64,000 nt of DNA from Streptomyces violascens (GCF_014649955.1 NZ_BMUA01000001.1:868001-932000), one strand, 5' to 3'. Positions 1 through 8,741 are shown, counted from the first letter of the stretch. Made by a program: numbers and translations. The notes: generated from the sequence alone by a model not told the origin.

Positions 1-791
1 ACGAGCGAGGCGATGGTCTCCAGGGCGCGGCGGCCCTGGTCGGCGAAGCCGATGCTCTTGCCGCCCGGCCCGATGATCTCCCCGCCGAGGTCCCACACCA
101 TCGGCCAGAGGCGCCAGGTGGTGTCCTCGTCGCCGACGCCGGGCCAGCCGGTGCCGAAGACACCCTTGGAGGCGTCGGTGAGTTTGTGGGCGGTGTCGAT
201 GAACTCGGCCCATTTCCAGCCGGGTTGGGGCAGCGGAATCCCGGCCCGCCGGAACAGGGTCTTGTTGCAGACGACCGCCATGGAGTCGACAAGTGAGGGC
301 GCGGCGCGGACCTTGCCGTTGACGGTCACCGCGTCCCGCAGCGAGGGCCAGTAGTCCGTCCAGGGCACGGGCCCGCCGCGCATGGCCGTCGTGAGGTCGA
401 CGACGCGGGGGCTGCGGGCGATGCTCGCGATGTCCGAGCCGAAGACGTAGGCGATGTCCGGGTACGAGCCCGAGGCAAGGGCGGCCGTCACCTTCTGGAG
501 CATCACGTCCGAGGTCGACCCGCCGCCCGTATCGACATGGATCTTGGGGTGGGTGCGGTTGAACTCGGCCACCAGGGCCTCGATCGCCTTCTTCGACGTG
601 TCGACCTGGCCGTGCCAGAGTTCGACCGTCACTGTGCCGTCGGGGGCGACGCCCTCGGCGGAGCCGCAGGCCGCGAGGGCCGGTGCGGCGACGGCAGCCG
701 CCGCGCAGCCCGCTCCGGCCCGCAGTAGCGCGCGGCGGTCCGGCGCTCTGTGGGACGAAGGGGCGGTGGAGTGATCCGGGCCGGCGGGCAT
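1..791 (-). CDS. Extracellular solute (sugar)-binding lipoprotein, 3' end outside window
   Basis: Substrate-binding lipoprotein of an ABC importer, probably for a carbohydrate (family 1 extracellular solute-binding proteins). Reading leftwards from an ATG at 791, the product begins with a basic segment (HRAPDRRALLRAG), a hydrophobic stretch and a lipobox ending LAAC (cysteine about residue 42), followed by VTVELWHGQ and a Trp-rich mature region typical of the family. The twin Arg in the signal hints at possible Tat export. The C-terminal part runs off the window edge, so about 263 residues are visible. The permease genes would lie to the left; nothing in the window names the sugar. Upstream lies a 360-base region shared with the oppositely oriented TNT gene. 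Confidence 0.88.
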   Translation of the reverse strand, partial: MPAGPDHSTAPSSHRAPDRRALLRAGAGCAAAAVAAPALAACGSAEGVAPDGTVTVELWHGQVDTSKKAIEALVAEFNRTHPKIHVDTGGGSTSDVMLQKVTAALASGSYPDIAYVFGSDIASIARSPRVVDLTTAMRGGPVPWTDYWPSLRDAVTVNGKVRAAPSLVDSMAVVCNKTLFRRAGIPLPQPGWKWAEFIDTAHKLTDASKGVFGTGWPGVGDEDTTWRLWPMVWDLGGEIIGPGGKSIGFADQGRRALETIASL

Positions 792-1120
792 GATCCGCTC
801 CATCCCTCGCGGGTACGTCCCCGCCTCGGACCCGGGGTCGGATCCTGGCGACTCGGGCCGGTCCTGGGACCCCGGTCGGGGGACCTTGTCGGCTGGGCGC
901 ACCTCTCGCGGTGCCGGACCAAGCCGCGGTCCGGGCCACTGGCTGGATGAAAGCGCCTTCTGCGGCCGGGCGTCAAGAGCCCGGAGCCGTGTCGTTGGGG
1001 TGCTCCGCCGGATGGTGGTGCCGGGGCCGTGCGCAACGGTCCCGATCCGGCCCCCGACCGGCCGTTATTCGGCCGAACTTGCGACCGGGGACCCACAAGT
1101 CACTTTCTTCCCAGTAGATG
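792..1120. other. Intergenic region between divergent genes
   Basis: About 330 bases separate the lipoprotein gene and the TNT gene, which point away from each other. Open frames here show no family resemblance or ribosome binding site. It presumably holds two divergent promoters; I see no repeat in it apart from the palindrome at its right end, listed separately. Confidence 0.5.
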
Positions 1121-1133
1121 TGATGACTCATCA
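1121..1133. promoter_or_regulatory. 13-base palindrome upstream of TNT gene
   Basis: TGATGACTCATCA is a perfect inverted repeat with a single central base, ending just before the GGAGG ribosome binding site of the TNT gene. Its location suggests an operator. The cognate regulator is not identifiable in the window. Confidence 0.45.
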
Positions 1134-1151
1134 TCTCTGAGGAGGATCTCG

Positions 1152-1883
1152 GTGAAACCCCTGCGCAGACTGCGCGTTCTCGTCGGGACGGCGTTCGCGG
1201 CCCTCGCCGCCACCGCGCTGATAGGCACCGGCACCGCGCAGGCGGCGACGGACGGCGGTGCGGCGACGGCCGCTCTGTCGGCCCAGCGTCCGGCCGCGTG
1301 CTCCGGCGCGTACCAGGGCGACGAGCGGCTCGGCCCGCAGTATCTGCCCCGGCCCTGGAACGGGCCGGTGGGGCCGCTGGTCCTCGGCTACCACCGCACC
1401 GGACACCTCACCCCGCCGACGTTCCTCGCCACGTTCTGGGACACCACCGCCGGGTCCTGGAAGTACCCGCCGGGCGACGGCTTCGCCAACCGCCCCGACG
1501 GCACCCCGGACAAGCACGCGGTCGCGCTGCGCGTCGGCGAGGACCTGGACCGGTTCGGCTCCGAGTACGGCTCGTTCCTCGCCCCGGCGGGGGCCCGCTA
1601 CAGCGAGCGGGCGCTGCCCCCGCAGAGCCTGATCACCCGTGAGGCCGCCTACCCGTGCGCCTATCACGCGTACGAGGTCGTGAAGTCGTTCACCGTGTGG
1701 CAGGGCCGGATCGCGCCCTGGTTCGACCAGCCGGGCGGCGGGCGGCAGATCAAGCTGGACCCGGCGTTGCTCGACCCCGGCCAGGGCCAGTCCCTCAACG
1801 TCAAGTGGCTGCTCGACCACGGCTATCTGAAGGCCGAGACCAACCCGACGGCCGCGGCGAGCGCGCTCGCGGGCATCGGCTGA
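1152..1883 (+). CDS. Secreted TNT-domain protein (putative NAD+ glycohydrolase)
   Basis: A 243-residue secreted protein. Residues 1-29 form a signal peptide (basic MKPLRRLR, hydrophobic core, AQA cleavage site). The rest matches the tuberculosis necrotizing toxin (TNT) fold, seen in YPPGDGF, LRVGEDLDRFGSEYGSFLAP and the RALPP turn. In CpnT of Mycobacterium tuberculosis this domain destroys NAD+; that activity is inferred here. The GTG at 1152 is preferred over upstream starts because a GAGGAGG ribosome binding site sits 8 bases before it and the signal peptide begins there. It is monogenic, and no neighbour resembles an immunity factor. Two Cys (about residues 57 and 174) may form a disulfide outside the cell. 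Confidence 0.85.
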   Translation: MKPLRRLRVLVGTAFAALAATALIGTGTAQAATDGGAATAALSAQRPAACSGAYQGDERLGPQYLPRPWNGPVGPLVLGYHRTGHLTPPTFLATFWDTTAGSWKYPPGDGFANRPDGTPDKHAVALRVGEDLDRFGSEYGSFLAPAGARYSERALPPQSLITREAAYPCAYHAYEVVKSFTVWQGRIAPWFDQPGGGRQIKLDPALLDPGQGQSLNVKWLLDHGYLKAETNPTAAASALAGIG

Positions 1884-1895
1884 GGCCGGCCGGCG

Positions 1896-1922
1896 CGGGC
1901 CGGGGCGCACGGCCCCGGCCCG
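1896..1922. terminator. Bidirectional hairpin between convergent genes
   Basis: GGGCCGGGGC pairs with GCCCCGGCCC across a 5-base loop, extended by one C-G pair. It lies in the 45 bases between the TNT gene stop and the convergent flavoprotein stop, so it can serve both. There is no U-tract, as is usual for this group. Confidence 0.6.
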
Positions 1923-1928
1923 TGCCGG

Positions 1929-3194
1929 TCAGCGGTCGACGGCGTCCAGGGCCTGCCGGGCCATCGGATGCGTACGCACCAGACCGGCCAGGGTGGTGGC
2001 ACCGCGGGTGATGTCGGCGAAGGCCTTCCACGCGGGCCGGAATCCGGTGATCGCGGCGTGCAGCAGCAGCGGGCGCTTCTCGAAGAGGGTGAGCATCCGG
2101 CGGCCCACGCCCATCTCGACGCCGAGCCCGGCCTTGATGGCGAACGCGTAGTTCAGCGCCTGGCGGCGGGCGTCGACGGCGTCCTGCGACTCGGCGATGC
2201 GCACCGCCCACTCGCCGGCGAGGCGGCCCGAGCGCAGCGCGAAGGAGATGCCTTCCCGCGTCCACGGCTCAAGGAGGCCCGCCGCGTCGCCGCAGACCAG
2301 GACGCGGCCTCGGGACAGCGGCGAGTCGTCGCTGCGGCAGCGCGTCAAGTGGCCGGAGGAGACGGCCGGTTCGAAGCCCGCGAGGCCGAGCCGGGCGATG
2401 AAGTCCTCCAGATAGCGCTTGGTGGCGGCGCCTTCGCCGCGCGTCGAGATCACGCCGACGGTCAGGGTGTCGCCCTTGGGGAAGACCCAGCCGTAACTGC
2501 CGGGCATCGGGCCCCAGTCGATGAGCACCCGCCCGGCCCAGTCCTCGGCGACGCTCGGCGGCACCGGGATCTCGGCTTCGAGGCCGAGGTCGACCTGCTC
2601 GGTCTTCACGCCGACGTGTGCCCCTATGCGGCTGGCGCTGCCGTCGGCGCCGACGACCGCCCGGGCCAGCACGGTCTCCCCGTCGGAGAGGACCACGGCG
2701 ACGGTGCGCCGGTCGGGCACGGCCGAGCCGTGCTGCTCGACCTTGGAGACGGTGACGCCGGTACGGATCACGGCGCCCTCCTTCTCGGCGATCGCGACCA
2801 GGCCCGCGTCGAACTCCGGCCGGTTGATCAGGCCGAACAGCATCTTCTTGGAGCGTCGGGTGCGCGTCAGCTTCCCGTTGAGGGAGAAGGTGACCGCGTG
2901 CACCCGGTCCTGGAGCGGCAGCTCGAAGCCGGGCGGCAGGGCGTCGCGCGAGGGGCCGATGATGCCGCCGCCGCAGGTCTTGTAGCGGGGCAGTTCGGCC
3001 TTCTCCAGGAGCAGCACCTTGCGCCCCGCGGCCGCCGCCGCGTACGCGGCCGAGGCTCCCGCGGGGCCCGCGCCGACCACGACGACATCCCAGACGGGCC
3101 CCGCACCCGGTCCGGTCACCGCTTCGGCGGCGGGCTCGCCCTGGTGCTCTTCCAGCGGTCCGTCCGTCCCGGCGTCTGCGTTCTCGCTGCTCAC
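1929..3194 (-). CDS. Geranylgeranyl reductase family FAD-dependent oxidoreductase
   Basis: A 421-residue flavoprotein of the geranylgeranyl-reductase/PHBH-like group, which reduces isoprenoid chains or oxidises related substrates. After a 33-residue acidic, Gly/Pro-rich N-terminus, VVVGAGPAGASAA is the dinucleotide-binding motif, and LLLEKAELPRYKTCGGGI is the family signature following the second strand. VLVCGDAAGLLEPWTREG near residue 300 is the GD motif that contacts the FAD ribityl chain. The GTG at 3194 is preceded by AAAGG. No isoprenoid genes adjoin it, so the substrate (for example menaquinone side chains or polyprenyl lipids) is not fixed by context. It is transcribed divergently from the dipeptidase gene. 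Confidence 0.85.
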   Translation of the reverse strand: MSSENADAGTDGPLEEHQGEPAAEAVTGPGAGPVWDVVVVGAGPAGASAAYAAAAAGRKVLLLEKAELPRYKTCGGGIIGPSRDALPPGFELPLQDRVHAVTFSLNGKLTRTRRSKKMLFGLINRPEFDAGLVAIAEKEGAVIRTGVTVSKVEQHGSAVPDRRTVAVVLSDGETVLARAVVGADGSASRIGAHVGVKTEQVDLGLEAEIPVPPSVAEDWAGRVLIDWGPMPGSYGWVFPKGDTLTVGVISTRGEGAATKRYLEDFIARLGLAGFEPAVSSGHLTRCRSDDSPLSRGRVLVCGDAAGLLEPWTREGISFALRSGRLAGEWAVRIAESQDAVDARRQALNYAFAIKAGLGVEMGVGRRMLTLFEKRPLLLHAAITGFRPAWKAFADITRGATTLAGLVRTHPMARQALDAVDR

Positions 3195-3371
3195 GATGTG
3201 CCTTTGCTCCCCGTCCGACCAGTGGCCCCTGTTGACGACCGCATCCTACGGGGCAGTAGCCCCGCCCTCCTGTCCTGGCCCGTTGTGGGAGGATCGGCCA
3301 TACCTTCGCCGTACACACACGTGCACCTGCGTATCTGTACATACAACGTCGCACCCACGAGGAGCGTGCCC

Positions 3372-4736
3372 ATGACCGCCCATCCGATCGCCGAGACCAT
3401 CGCGTCGCTGATGCCCCGCGCCAAGACGGAGCTCACCGAGCTGGTCGCGTTCCAATCGGTGGCGGACGAGGCGGTGGCGCCGAAGAGCGAGTGCGAGGCC
3501 GCGGCGAACTGGGTGGCCGACGCGCTGCGCACCGAGGGCTTCCAGGACGTCGCCCTGCTCGACACCCCGGACGGTTCGCAGTCGGTGTACGGGCTGCTGC
3601 CCGGCCCGGTGGGCGCACCGACGGTGCTCCTCTACGCGCACTACGACGTGCAGCCCAAGCTGGACGAGTCCGCGTGGGTGACGCCGCCGTTCGAGCTGAC
3701 CGAGCGCGACGGCCGCTGGTACGGCCGCGGCGCGGCGGACTGCAAGGGCGGGTTCATCATGCACCTGCTCGCGCTGCGCGCCCTGAAGGCGAACGGCGGC
3801 GTCCCGGTCTCCGTCAAGGTGATCGTGGAGGGCTCGGAGGAGCAGGGCACCGGCGGTCTGGAGCAGTACGCCGAGGCGCACCCCGAACTGCTCACCGCCG
3901 ACGCGATCGTCATCGGCGACACCGGCAACTTCCGGGTCGGCCTGCCCACGGTGACGGCGACGCTGCGCGGCATGACCATGATCCGCGTCCAGATCGACAC
4001 CCTTGAGGGCAATCTGCACTCGGGTCAGTTCGGCGGCGCCGCCCCGGACGCGCTGGCCGCGCTCATCCGCGTACTGGACTCGCTGCGGGACGAGAACGGC
4101 CAGACCGTCATCGAGGGCCTGGCCGCGGACTCCGCGTGGGACGGGCTGCAGTACCCGGAGGCGGAGTTCCGCCAGGACGCCAAGGTCCTCGACGGGGTGT
4201 CGCTGCCCGGCACCGGCACCGTCGCCGACCGCATCTGGGCCCGCCCGGCCGTCACGGTCATCGGCATCGACTGCCACCCGGTGGCCGGCGCGACGCCGTC
4301 CATCCCGGCGAGCGCCCGCGCGCAGATCAGCCTGCGGGTGCCGCCCGGCCAGGACGCGGCCGAGGCGACCAAGCTCCTCTACGCGCACATCGAGAAGCAC
4401 GTCCCGTGGAACGCCCGGGTCAGCTTCGAGCAGGTCGGCCAGGGCCAGCCGTTCCGCGCGGACATCAACAGCCCGGCCTACACCTCGATGGCCGAGGCGA
4501 TGGCGGTGGCCTACCCGGGCGAGGAGATGCAGTCCTCGGGCATGGGCGGCTCGATCCCGCTGTGCAACACCCTGGCGGCGCTGTACCCGCAGGCCGAGAT
4601 CCTGCTGATCGGCCTCAGCGAGCCGGAGGCACAGATCCACGCGGTGAACGAGAGCGTGTCGCCCCAGGAGCTGGAGCGGCTGTCGGTCGCGGAGGCGCAC
4701 TTCCTGGTCAACTACGCGGAGTCCAAGCGGAGTTGA
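3372..4736 (+). CDS. M20 family dipeptidase/metallopeptidase
   Basis: A 454-residue cytoplasmic M20-family zinc peptidase, probably a dipeptidase. Metal-binding motifs are visible: LLYAHYDVQP (H90, D92), GRGAADCKGG (D123), and the catalytic/ligand pair in VEGSEEQGTGG around 150-155. The HSGQFGG segment belongs to the lid/dimerisation domain inserted in the middle, and the C-terminal SGMGGSIPLCNT plus QIHAVNESV carry further conserved residues. The ATG at 3372 follows GAGGAG at ideal spacing. Length fits the family (about 450). It stands alone, divergent from the flavoprotein gene, so a housekeeping role in peptide turnover is most likely. Confidence 0.9.
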   Translation: MTAHPIAETIASLMPRAKTELTELVAFQSVADEAVAPKSECEAAANWVADALRTEGFQDVALLDTPDGSQSVYGLLPGPVGAPTVLLYAHYDVQPKLDESAWVTPPFELTERDGRWYGRGAADCKGGFIMHLLALRALKANGGVPVSVKVIVEGSEEQGTGGLEQYAEAHPELLTADAIVIGDTGNFRVGLPTVTATLRGMTMIRVQIDTLEGNLHSGQFGGAAPDALAALIRVLDSLRDENGQTVIEGLAADSAWDGLQYPEAEFRQDAKVLDGVSLPGTGTVADRIWARPAVTVIGIDCHPVAGATPSIPASARAQISLRVPPGQDAAEATKLLYAHIEKHVPWNARVSFEQVGQGQPFRADINSPAYTSMAEAMAVAYPGEEMQSSGMGGSIPLCNTLAALYPQAEILLIGLSEPEAQIHAVNESVSPQELERLSVAEAHFLVNYAESKRS

Positions 4737-4826
4737 GCCCTTCTCTTCGGGGGTTCAGCGCTCGGCGGACATCGCCCAGAGCGTAGATCCATGCGTCGAG
4801 CGGCGTCACCGACGTACGTTCGCCGC

Positions 4827-5537
4827 ATGGATCTCGTAGAAGTCCTCCCCCGGCTGCACATGTTCCGCTTTCCCGTCGGGCAGGCGTATCTGTGGCGCGA
4901 CGACGACGGGCTCACCCTCATCGACGCCGGCGACGTGAACGCGGCGGCGCCCATCGAGGAGGCGATCCGCGGACTCGGGCTCGACCCGTCCGACATCCGC
5001 CGCATCGTGATCACGCACTGTCACCGCGACCACTTCGGCGCGGCCGGCGAGCTCGCCGAGCGGCACGGCGCCGAGGTGATCGCGCACCGTCTCGACGCCC
5101 CGGTGATCCGGGGCGAGCTGCCCACTCCGCAGCCGGTGCTCCTGGACTGGGAACGTCCGCTGTACGAGCACGCGCTGACGGTTCCGGAGGCACCGTCGAC
5201 CCGGGTGGACCGCGAGGTGGGCGACGGGGACGCGCTGGGCTTCGGCGACGGCGCGGTCGTCGTCCACTCCCCCGGCCACACCGACGGCTCGATGTCGGTC
5301 CATCTGCCGCGCTCCGGCGTGCTGTTCACGGGCGACAGTGTGGCCGGGGTCGGCCAGGTGATGGTGGGGGTGTTCAACACCGACCGGGAGCGGGCGCTCG
5401 CCTCGTTCCGCCGTCTTGCCGAACTCGCCGCGGACACCGTCTGCTTCGGGCACGGCGACCCGCTGACCGAGAACGCGGCGGCGGTCATGAAGGCCTCAGC
5501 CGACCGGGACTCCGGCCTCCAGGTTGAGCACGGTTGA
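4827..5537 (+). CDS. MBL-fold metallo-hydrolase
   Basis: A 236-residue metallo-beta-lactamase-fold hydrolase. The zinc motif HxHxDH is visible as THCHRDH (H64, H66, D68, H69), with further ligands in VVHSPGHTDGSM and the terminal CFGHGDPL. It resembles the glyoxalase II-like branch, so thioester or ester hydrolysis is plausible, but the substrate is unknown. The start at ATG 4827 is chosen because the two upstream in-frame starts lack family sequence. Its last 42 bases overlap the 3' end of the convergent kinase-NUDIX gene, both in coding sequence. Confidence 0.87.
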   Translation: MDLVEVLPRLHMFRFPVGQAYLWRDDDGLTLIDAGDVNAAAPIEEAIRGLGLDPSDIRRIVITHCHRDHFGAAGELAERHGAEVIAHRLDAPVIRGELPTPQPVLLDWERPLYEHALTVPEAPSTRVDREVGDGDALGFGDGAVVVHSPGHTDGSMSVHLPRSGVLFTGDSVAGVGQVMVGVFNTDRERALASFRRLAELAADTVCFGHGDPLTENAAAVMKASADRDSGLQVEHG

Positions 5538-6536
5538 CCGCTCCCTCGCCCGCAGCGCCCAGCGCAGCCGCTCGAAGCGGGCGGGCGGCAGCAGCTGCGC
5601 GGCCTCCTGCTCACTGACGAAGCGCCAGCCGCGCAGTTCGGCGCCGGGCAGCAGCACCCGCCCGGCCCGCGCGCTGTCGAGCCGGCCGCCGTCGAAGAGC
5701 ATCCGCAGGCCGCCGAACCCGGGGGGCCTGGGCGGTTCCCAGTCGACCACCAACAGCCTCGGTACGCGGTCGAGCCGGACGCCGAGCTCCTCCTCGACCT
5801 CGCGGACGCCGGCCCTGGCGGGGGCCTCGCCGCGCTCGACGACGCCGCCGGGGAACTCCCAGCCGGGCTTGTAGGTGGGGTCGACCAGGAGCACCCGGTC
5901 CTGGTCGTCGAAGAGCAGCACCCCGGCGGCGAGCGTCTCGGCGGTGGGCTCGGGGGTCTGCACGATCTCGCATGCGCGGGCCGCTCCGGAGCGGACCGCG
6001 TCGGCTATTCGCTCGGCGCTCTCGCGCGGGGTGAGCGCGCTGTTGTCGACGGTGTGCGCGTCGGCGGCGATCCAGCCGAGCGCACGCCGGAAGGCCTCGA
6101 TGTGCTCGTACGCCCATTTGCGGACGCGCTGCTCGTCGGCCTCGGGGTCGTCGGGGAACTCCACCCGGGCGGCGATACGCGCCCGCAGGATCGTTTCCTC
6201 CTGAGTGAGGACCACATGGCGTACGGGGATGCGGCGGGCCGCGAGCCCGCCGAAGATCTCGTCCCGGTACTCCTGCCTCAGCAGGGTCATCGGGACCACG
6301 AGCACACCGCCGACCTCCGCGTGCAGCGCGGCCGCGCCGTCCACCACCAGCCGCCGCCAGATCGGCAGGTCCTGGTAGTCGGTCACCTGGTCGAGCATCT
6401 TCTGCGGCAGCAGGTGCCGCAGTGCCCCGCCGATCACCTCGGGGTCGTAGAACGTGCTGTTCGGGATCAGGTCGATCAGCTCGCGCGCGGTGCTGGTCTT
6501 GCCCGCGCCGAACGCACCGTTGACCCAGACGATCAC
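5496..6536 (-). CDS. P-loop kinase - NUDIX hydrolase fusion
   Basis: A 346-residue two-domain protein. Residues 1-185 form a small P-loop NTPase or kinase: GAFGAGKTS (Walker A, residues 7-15), then a substrate-binding region and a lid rich in Arg. Residues 205-346 form a NUDIX domain with an intact box, GGVVERGEAPARAGVREVEEELGV, fitting GX5EX7REUXEEXGU. The GTG at 6536 is chosen because the P-loop strand MIVWVNG begins there and GAGGGGG precedes it. Fusion suggests phosphorylation and hydrolysis of related nucleotides or clearing of aberrant ones, but no substrate can be named. Its tail overlaps the convergent MBL gene. Confidence 0.85.
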   Translation of the reverse strand: MIVWVNGAFGAGKTSTARELIDLIPNSTFYDPEVIGGALRHLLPQKMLDQVTDYQDLPIWRRLVVDGAAALHAEVGGVLVVPMTLLRQEYRDEIFGGLAARRIPVRHVVLTQEETILRARIAARVEFPDDPEADEQRVRKWAYEHIEAFRRALGWIAADAHTVDNSALTPRESAERIADAVRSGAARACEIVQTPEPTAETLAAGVLLFDDQDRVLLVDPTYKPGWEFPGGVVERGEAPARAGVREVEEELGVRLDRVPRLLVVDWEPPRPPGFGGLRMLFDGGRLDSARAGRVLLPGAELRGWRFVSEQEAAQLLPPARFERLRWALRARERSTVLNLEAGVPVG

Positions 6537-6777
6537 GGTTCCCCCTCTTCGGTAGCCCCCAGTGGACTGCCCGCAACACCCTGCCACGGAAACCCGCGCC
6601 CCGGCTGTGGCCGTCCTTGATCGCGTACCCAACTGTGGCCGGGCTGTTGCCTGCGGGACGCGACCTTCGGGCCCTTGGCGGCGTCTTGATGTACGAGCAC
6701 CGGCCACGGGGGGCCGTAACGCCGACGGCGGAGACGTCGTTGTGCGGGTGCCGGAAGAGATGACAAGGGGCGACGAA

Positions 6778-6954
6778 ATGCGCCGTACGGTACTGGAACG
6801 TTTTCCCGCTGGCGGGCCGTACGGCCACTGGCCGGCCGAGGAGTTCGCACGCGACCGCAGGAACGAAGGGCTCGCGGCCGAGGTCGTGATGGATCTGGAG
6901 AGCGACGCCTTCCTGGTCGTCGTCACCCGCCCCGTGCCGGAACCCGTCGGCTGA
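6778..6954 (+). CDS. Small hypothetical protein, 58 residues
   Basis: A short frame with a good ribosome binding site (AAGGGG, 7 bases before ATG 6778) and Streptomyces-like third-position GC. The product is acidic and Arg-rich at the start (MRRTVLERFPAGGPYG), contains a Trp-Pro-Ala-Glu turn and ends in a hydrophobic strand, AFLVVVTRPV. I do not assign a function. A longer start at ATG 6760 is possible but lacks a good binding site. The 240 bases before it, shared with the divergent kinase-NUDIX gene, hold no other gene I can see. Confidence 0.6.
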   Translation: MRRTVLERFPAGGPYGHWPAEEFARDRRNEGLAAEVVMDLESDAFLVVVTRPVPEPVG

Positions 6955-7078
6955 CGCCGCCGCGCCCGCCCTCAGCGCGACGTCCGGATTCCGCCGGTCG
7001 GCGCGGGCGGACGGCGTGACCCTCGATGTGTTGCACCGTCCGGGCACGAACCCTGTGCCCCGCACATCGGAGGGCCCC

Positions 7079-7795
7079 ATGTCCAGCACCCGCACGGCCG
7101 ACCGCGTGAGCGCGGGCGACTGGCCGAAGATCGTCGAGGAGCTCGACGCGTACGGCTGCGCGCCGACCCACCGCCTCCTCACCGCGGCCCAGTGCCGTTC
7201 ACTGGCCGACGCCTACGACCGGGCCGACCGGTTCCGGGCGACGGTCGACATGGCGCGCCACCGCTTCGGATCCGGGCAGTACCGCTACTTCGCGGAGCCG
7301 CTGCCGGATGTGGTGCGTGAACTGCGCGCGGCCTTCTATCCACTCCTTCTTCCCATCGCCCGCGACTGGGCGGAGCGCCTTGGCCGGCCCGCACCGTGGC
7401 CGGACACCCTGGAGGAGTGGCTGGCCCGGTGTCACGAGGCCGGGCAGGCCAGATGCGCGCAGATCCTGCTGCGGTACGGGCCCGGCGACTGGAACGCCCT
7501 GCACCGCGACGTGTTCGGCGAGGCGGTGTTCCCGCTCCAGGTCGTCGTCGGCCTGGACGCGCCCGGCACCGACTACACCGGAGGCGAGTTCCTTCTCGTG
7601 GAGCAGCGGCCGCGGGCCCAGTCGCGGGGCACCGCGACCCTGATTCCGCAGGGCCACGGGCTGGTGTTCACCACCCGGGACCGGCCGGTGGCCTCCCGGC
7701 GCGGCTGGTCGGCGGCGCCGGTGCGGCACGGCGTCAGCACCGTGCGCACCGGCCACCGCCGCACCCTCGGCCTCGTCTTCCACGACGCGACCTGA
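7079..7795 (+). CDS. 2-oxoglutarate/Fe(II)-dependent oxygenase
   Basis: A 238-residue protein of the 2OG-Fe(II) oxygenase fold. The facial triad is suggested by NALHRDVFG (H142, D144) and a distal His in VRTGHRRTLG (near 228), whose following Arg would bind 2-oxoglutarate. The intervening FPLQVVVGLD and GGEFLLVEQRP strands match the double-stranded beta-helix. The family includes protein and small-molecule hydroxylases; a streptomycete group of this type has no known substrate. The ATG at 7079 follows CGGAGGG. It converges on the RNA-repair genes with only 14 bases between stops. Confidence 0.82.
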   Translation: MSSTRTADRVSAGDWPKIVEELDAYGCAPTHRLLTAAQCRSLADAYDRADRFRATVDMARHRFGSGQYRYFAEPLPDVVRELRAAFYPLLLPIARDWAERLGRPAPWPDTLEEWLARCHEAGQARCAQILLRYGPGDWNALHRDVFGEAVFPLQVVVGLDAPGTDYTGGEFLLVEQRPRAQSRGTATLIPQGHGLVFTTRDRPVASRRGWSAAPVRHGVSTVRTGHRRTLGLVFHDAT

Positions 7796-7809
7796 GGGCA
7801 TGAACTCCC

Positions 7810-8733
7810 TTAGAAATCGCCGTAGTTGACCTGCCAGGTGGGCAGGCCCATGCGGCGCCAGATCGCCACGACCCGATCGCGGTCGTCGAGGCTCACACGG
7901 ACGTTGAACCGGTGACGGACATGCGCGTCGAAGAGCTCGGCCTTCACCAGGTCGTCGCGTCGCCCGTCGCCGGCCGGCCGCATCCACAGCTCGTCGTACG
8001 GCACGTCGTGCGCGGCGAGCCACGCCTGGGTCTGCGGCCGGAACTCCTCGCCCCGGCCCGAGAGCAGCACGATCTTGTCCCCGTGCGCCTGCCGGAAGCC
8101 GGTCAGCGCGTCACGGACGGACCCGTTGAGGCCGTCCTGCTCGCAGCGCGTGAAGTCGTACGGGTTGCGGTTGAGGTTGATGGCGAGCGTGCCGTCGATG
8201 TCGCACATCACCGCGCTGGGCAGGGTCTCGTCCGGGGTGTAGGGCTCGACCTCGGCAAGGACGACGGTGTCGTTCATCCAGGCGTCGGTGAGCCGCCATC
8301 CGTTGCGTACGGCCTTGGCGTGCTTGTCGGCGAGCAGGCGGATGATGTCCTCGCCGACCGGGTTGGCGCGGGCCGCGTCGCGACGCAGGCACTCCTCGAC
8401 GGGCACATCCGTGAAGTCGTGCACGACGAACCGGGCCCGGCCCGCGACGGCGGCCTTGAGGCGCTTGGGGATGTTCGGGGTCAGATGCGTGTTGTCGACC
8501 ACCACGTCGAATCCGGCGGCGATCGTCTCGCGCACGGCGGCGTCCTGGACCGCGAGGACGCTCCGCTCGGCGGCGTACGACCGCTCCCGCCCTTCGGCCG
8601 CGTGGTCGAACATGCCGCGCAGGTCGTCGAGGTTGACGCGGCGGCACTGGCCGTCGGAGTCCGCCACGAGCTTGCGGGCGGCGGTGGTCTTGCCGGAGGC
8701 GGGCAGTCCGGTCATGACGTGCACGGTGGGCAT
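7810..8733 (-). CDS. Polynucleotide 5'-kinase/3'-phosphatase (T4 PNKP-like)
   Basis: A 307-residue bifunctional RNA end-healing enzyme. The N-terminal kinase has a Walker A motif GLPASGKT (residues 9-16), VNLDDLRGMF and VVDNTHLTP segments and an Arg-rich lid. The C-terminal HAD phosphatase has the DxDGT motif as CDIDGTLA (D178, D180) and VLLSGRGEEF as motif II. The order kinase then phosphatase, and the spacing of the motifs, are those of T4 phage PNKP, which gives 5'-phosphate and 3'-OH ends ready for sealing. It begins 8 bases after the RNA ligase stop, so the two are co-transcribed and probably coupled. Confidence 0.9.
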   Translation of the reverse strand: MPTVHVMTGLPASGKTTAARKLVADSDGQCRRVNLDDLRGMFDHAAEGRERSYAAERSVLAVQDAAVRETIAAGFDVVVDNTHLTPNIPKRLKAAVAGRARFVVHDFTDVPVEECLRRDAARANPVGEDIIRLLADKHAKAVRNGWRLTDAWMNDTVVLAEVEPYTPDETLPSAVMCDIDGTLAINLNRNPYDFTRCEQDGLNGSVRDALTGFRQAHGDKIVLLSGRGEEFRPQTQAWLAAHDVPYDELWMRPAGDGRRDDLVKAELFDAHVRHRFNVRVSLDDRDRVVAIWRRMGLPTWQVNYGDF

Positions 8734-8741
8734 GGAACAGA

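Noticed and set aside
1968..3371. Open frame antisense to the flavoprotein gene and in frame with the M20 dipeptidase
   Set aside because: The dipeptidase begins at ATG 3372 with a clear GAGGAG site; the upstream part is only the reverse strand of the flavoprotein gene.
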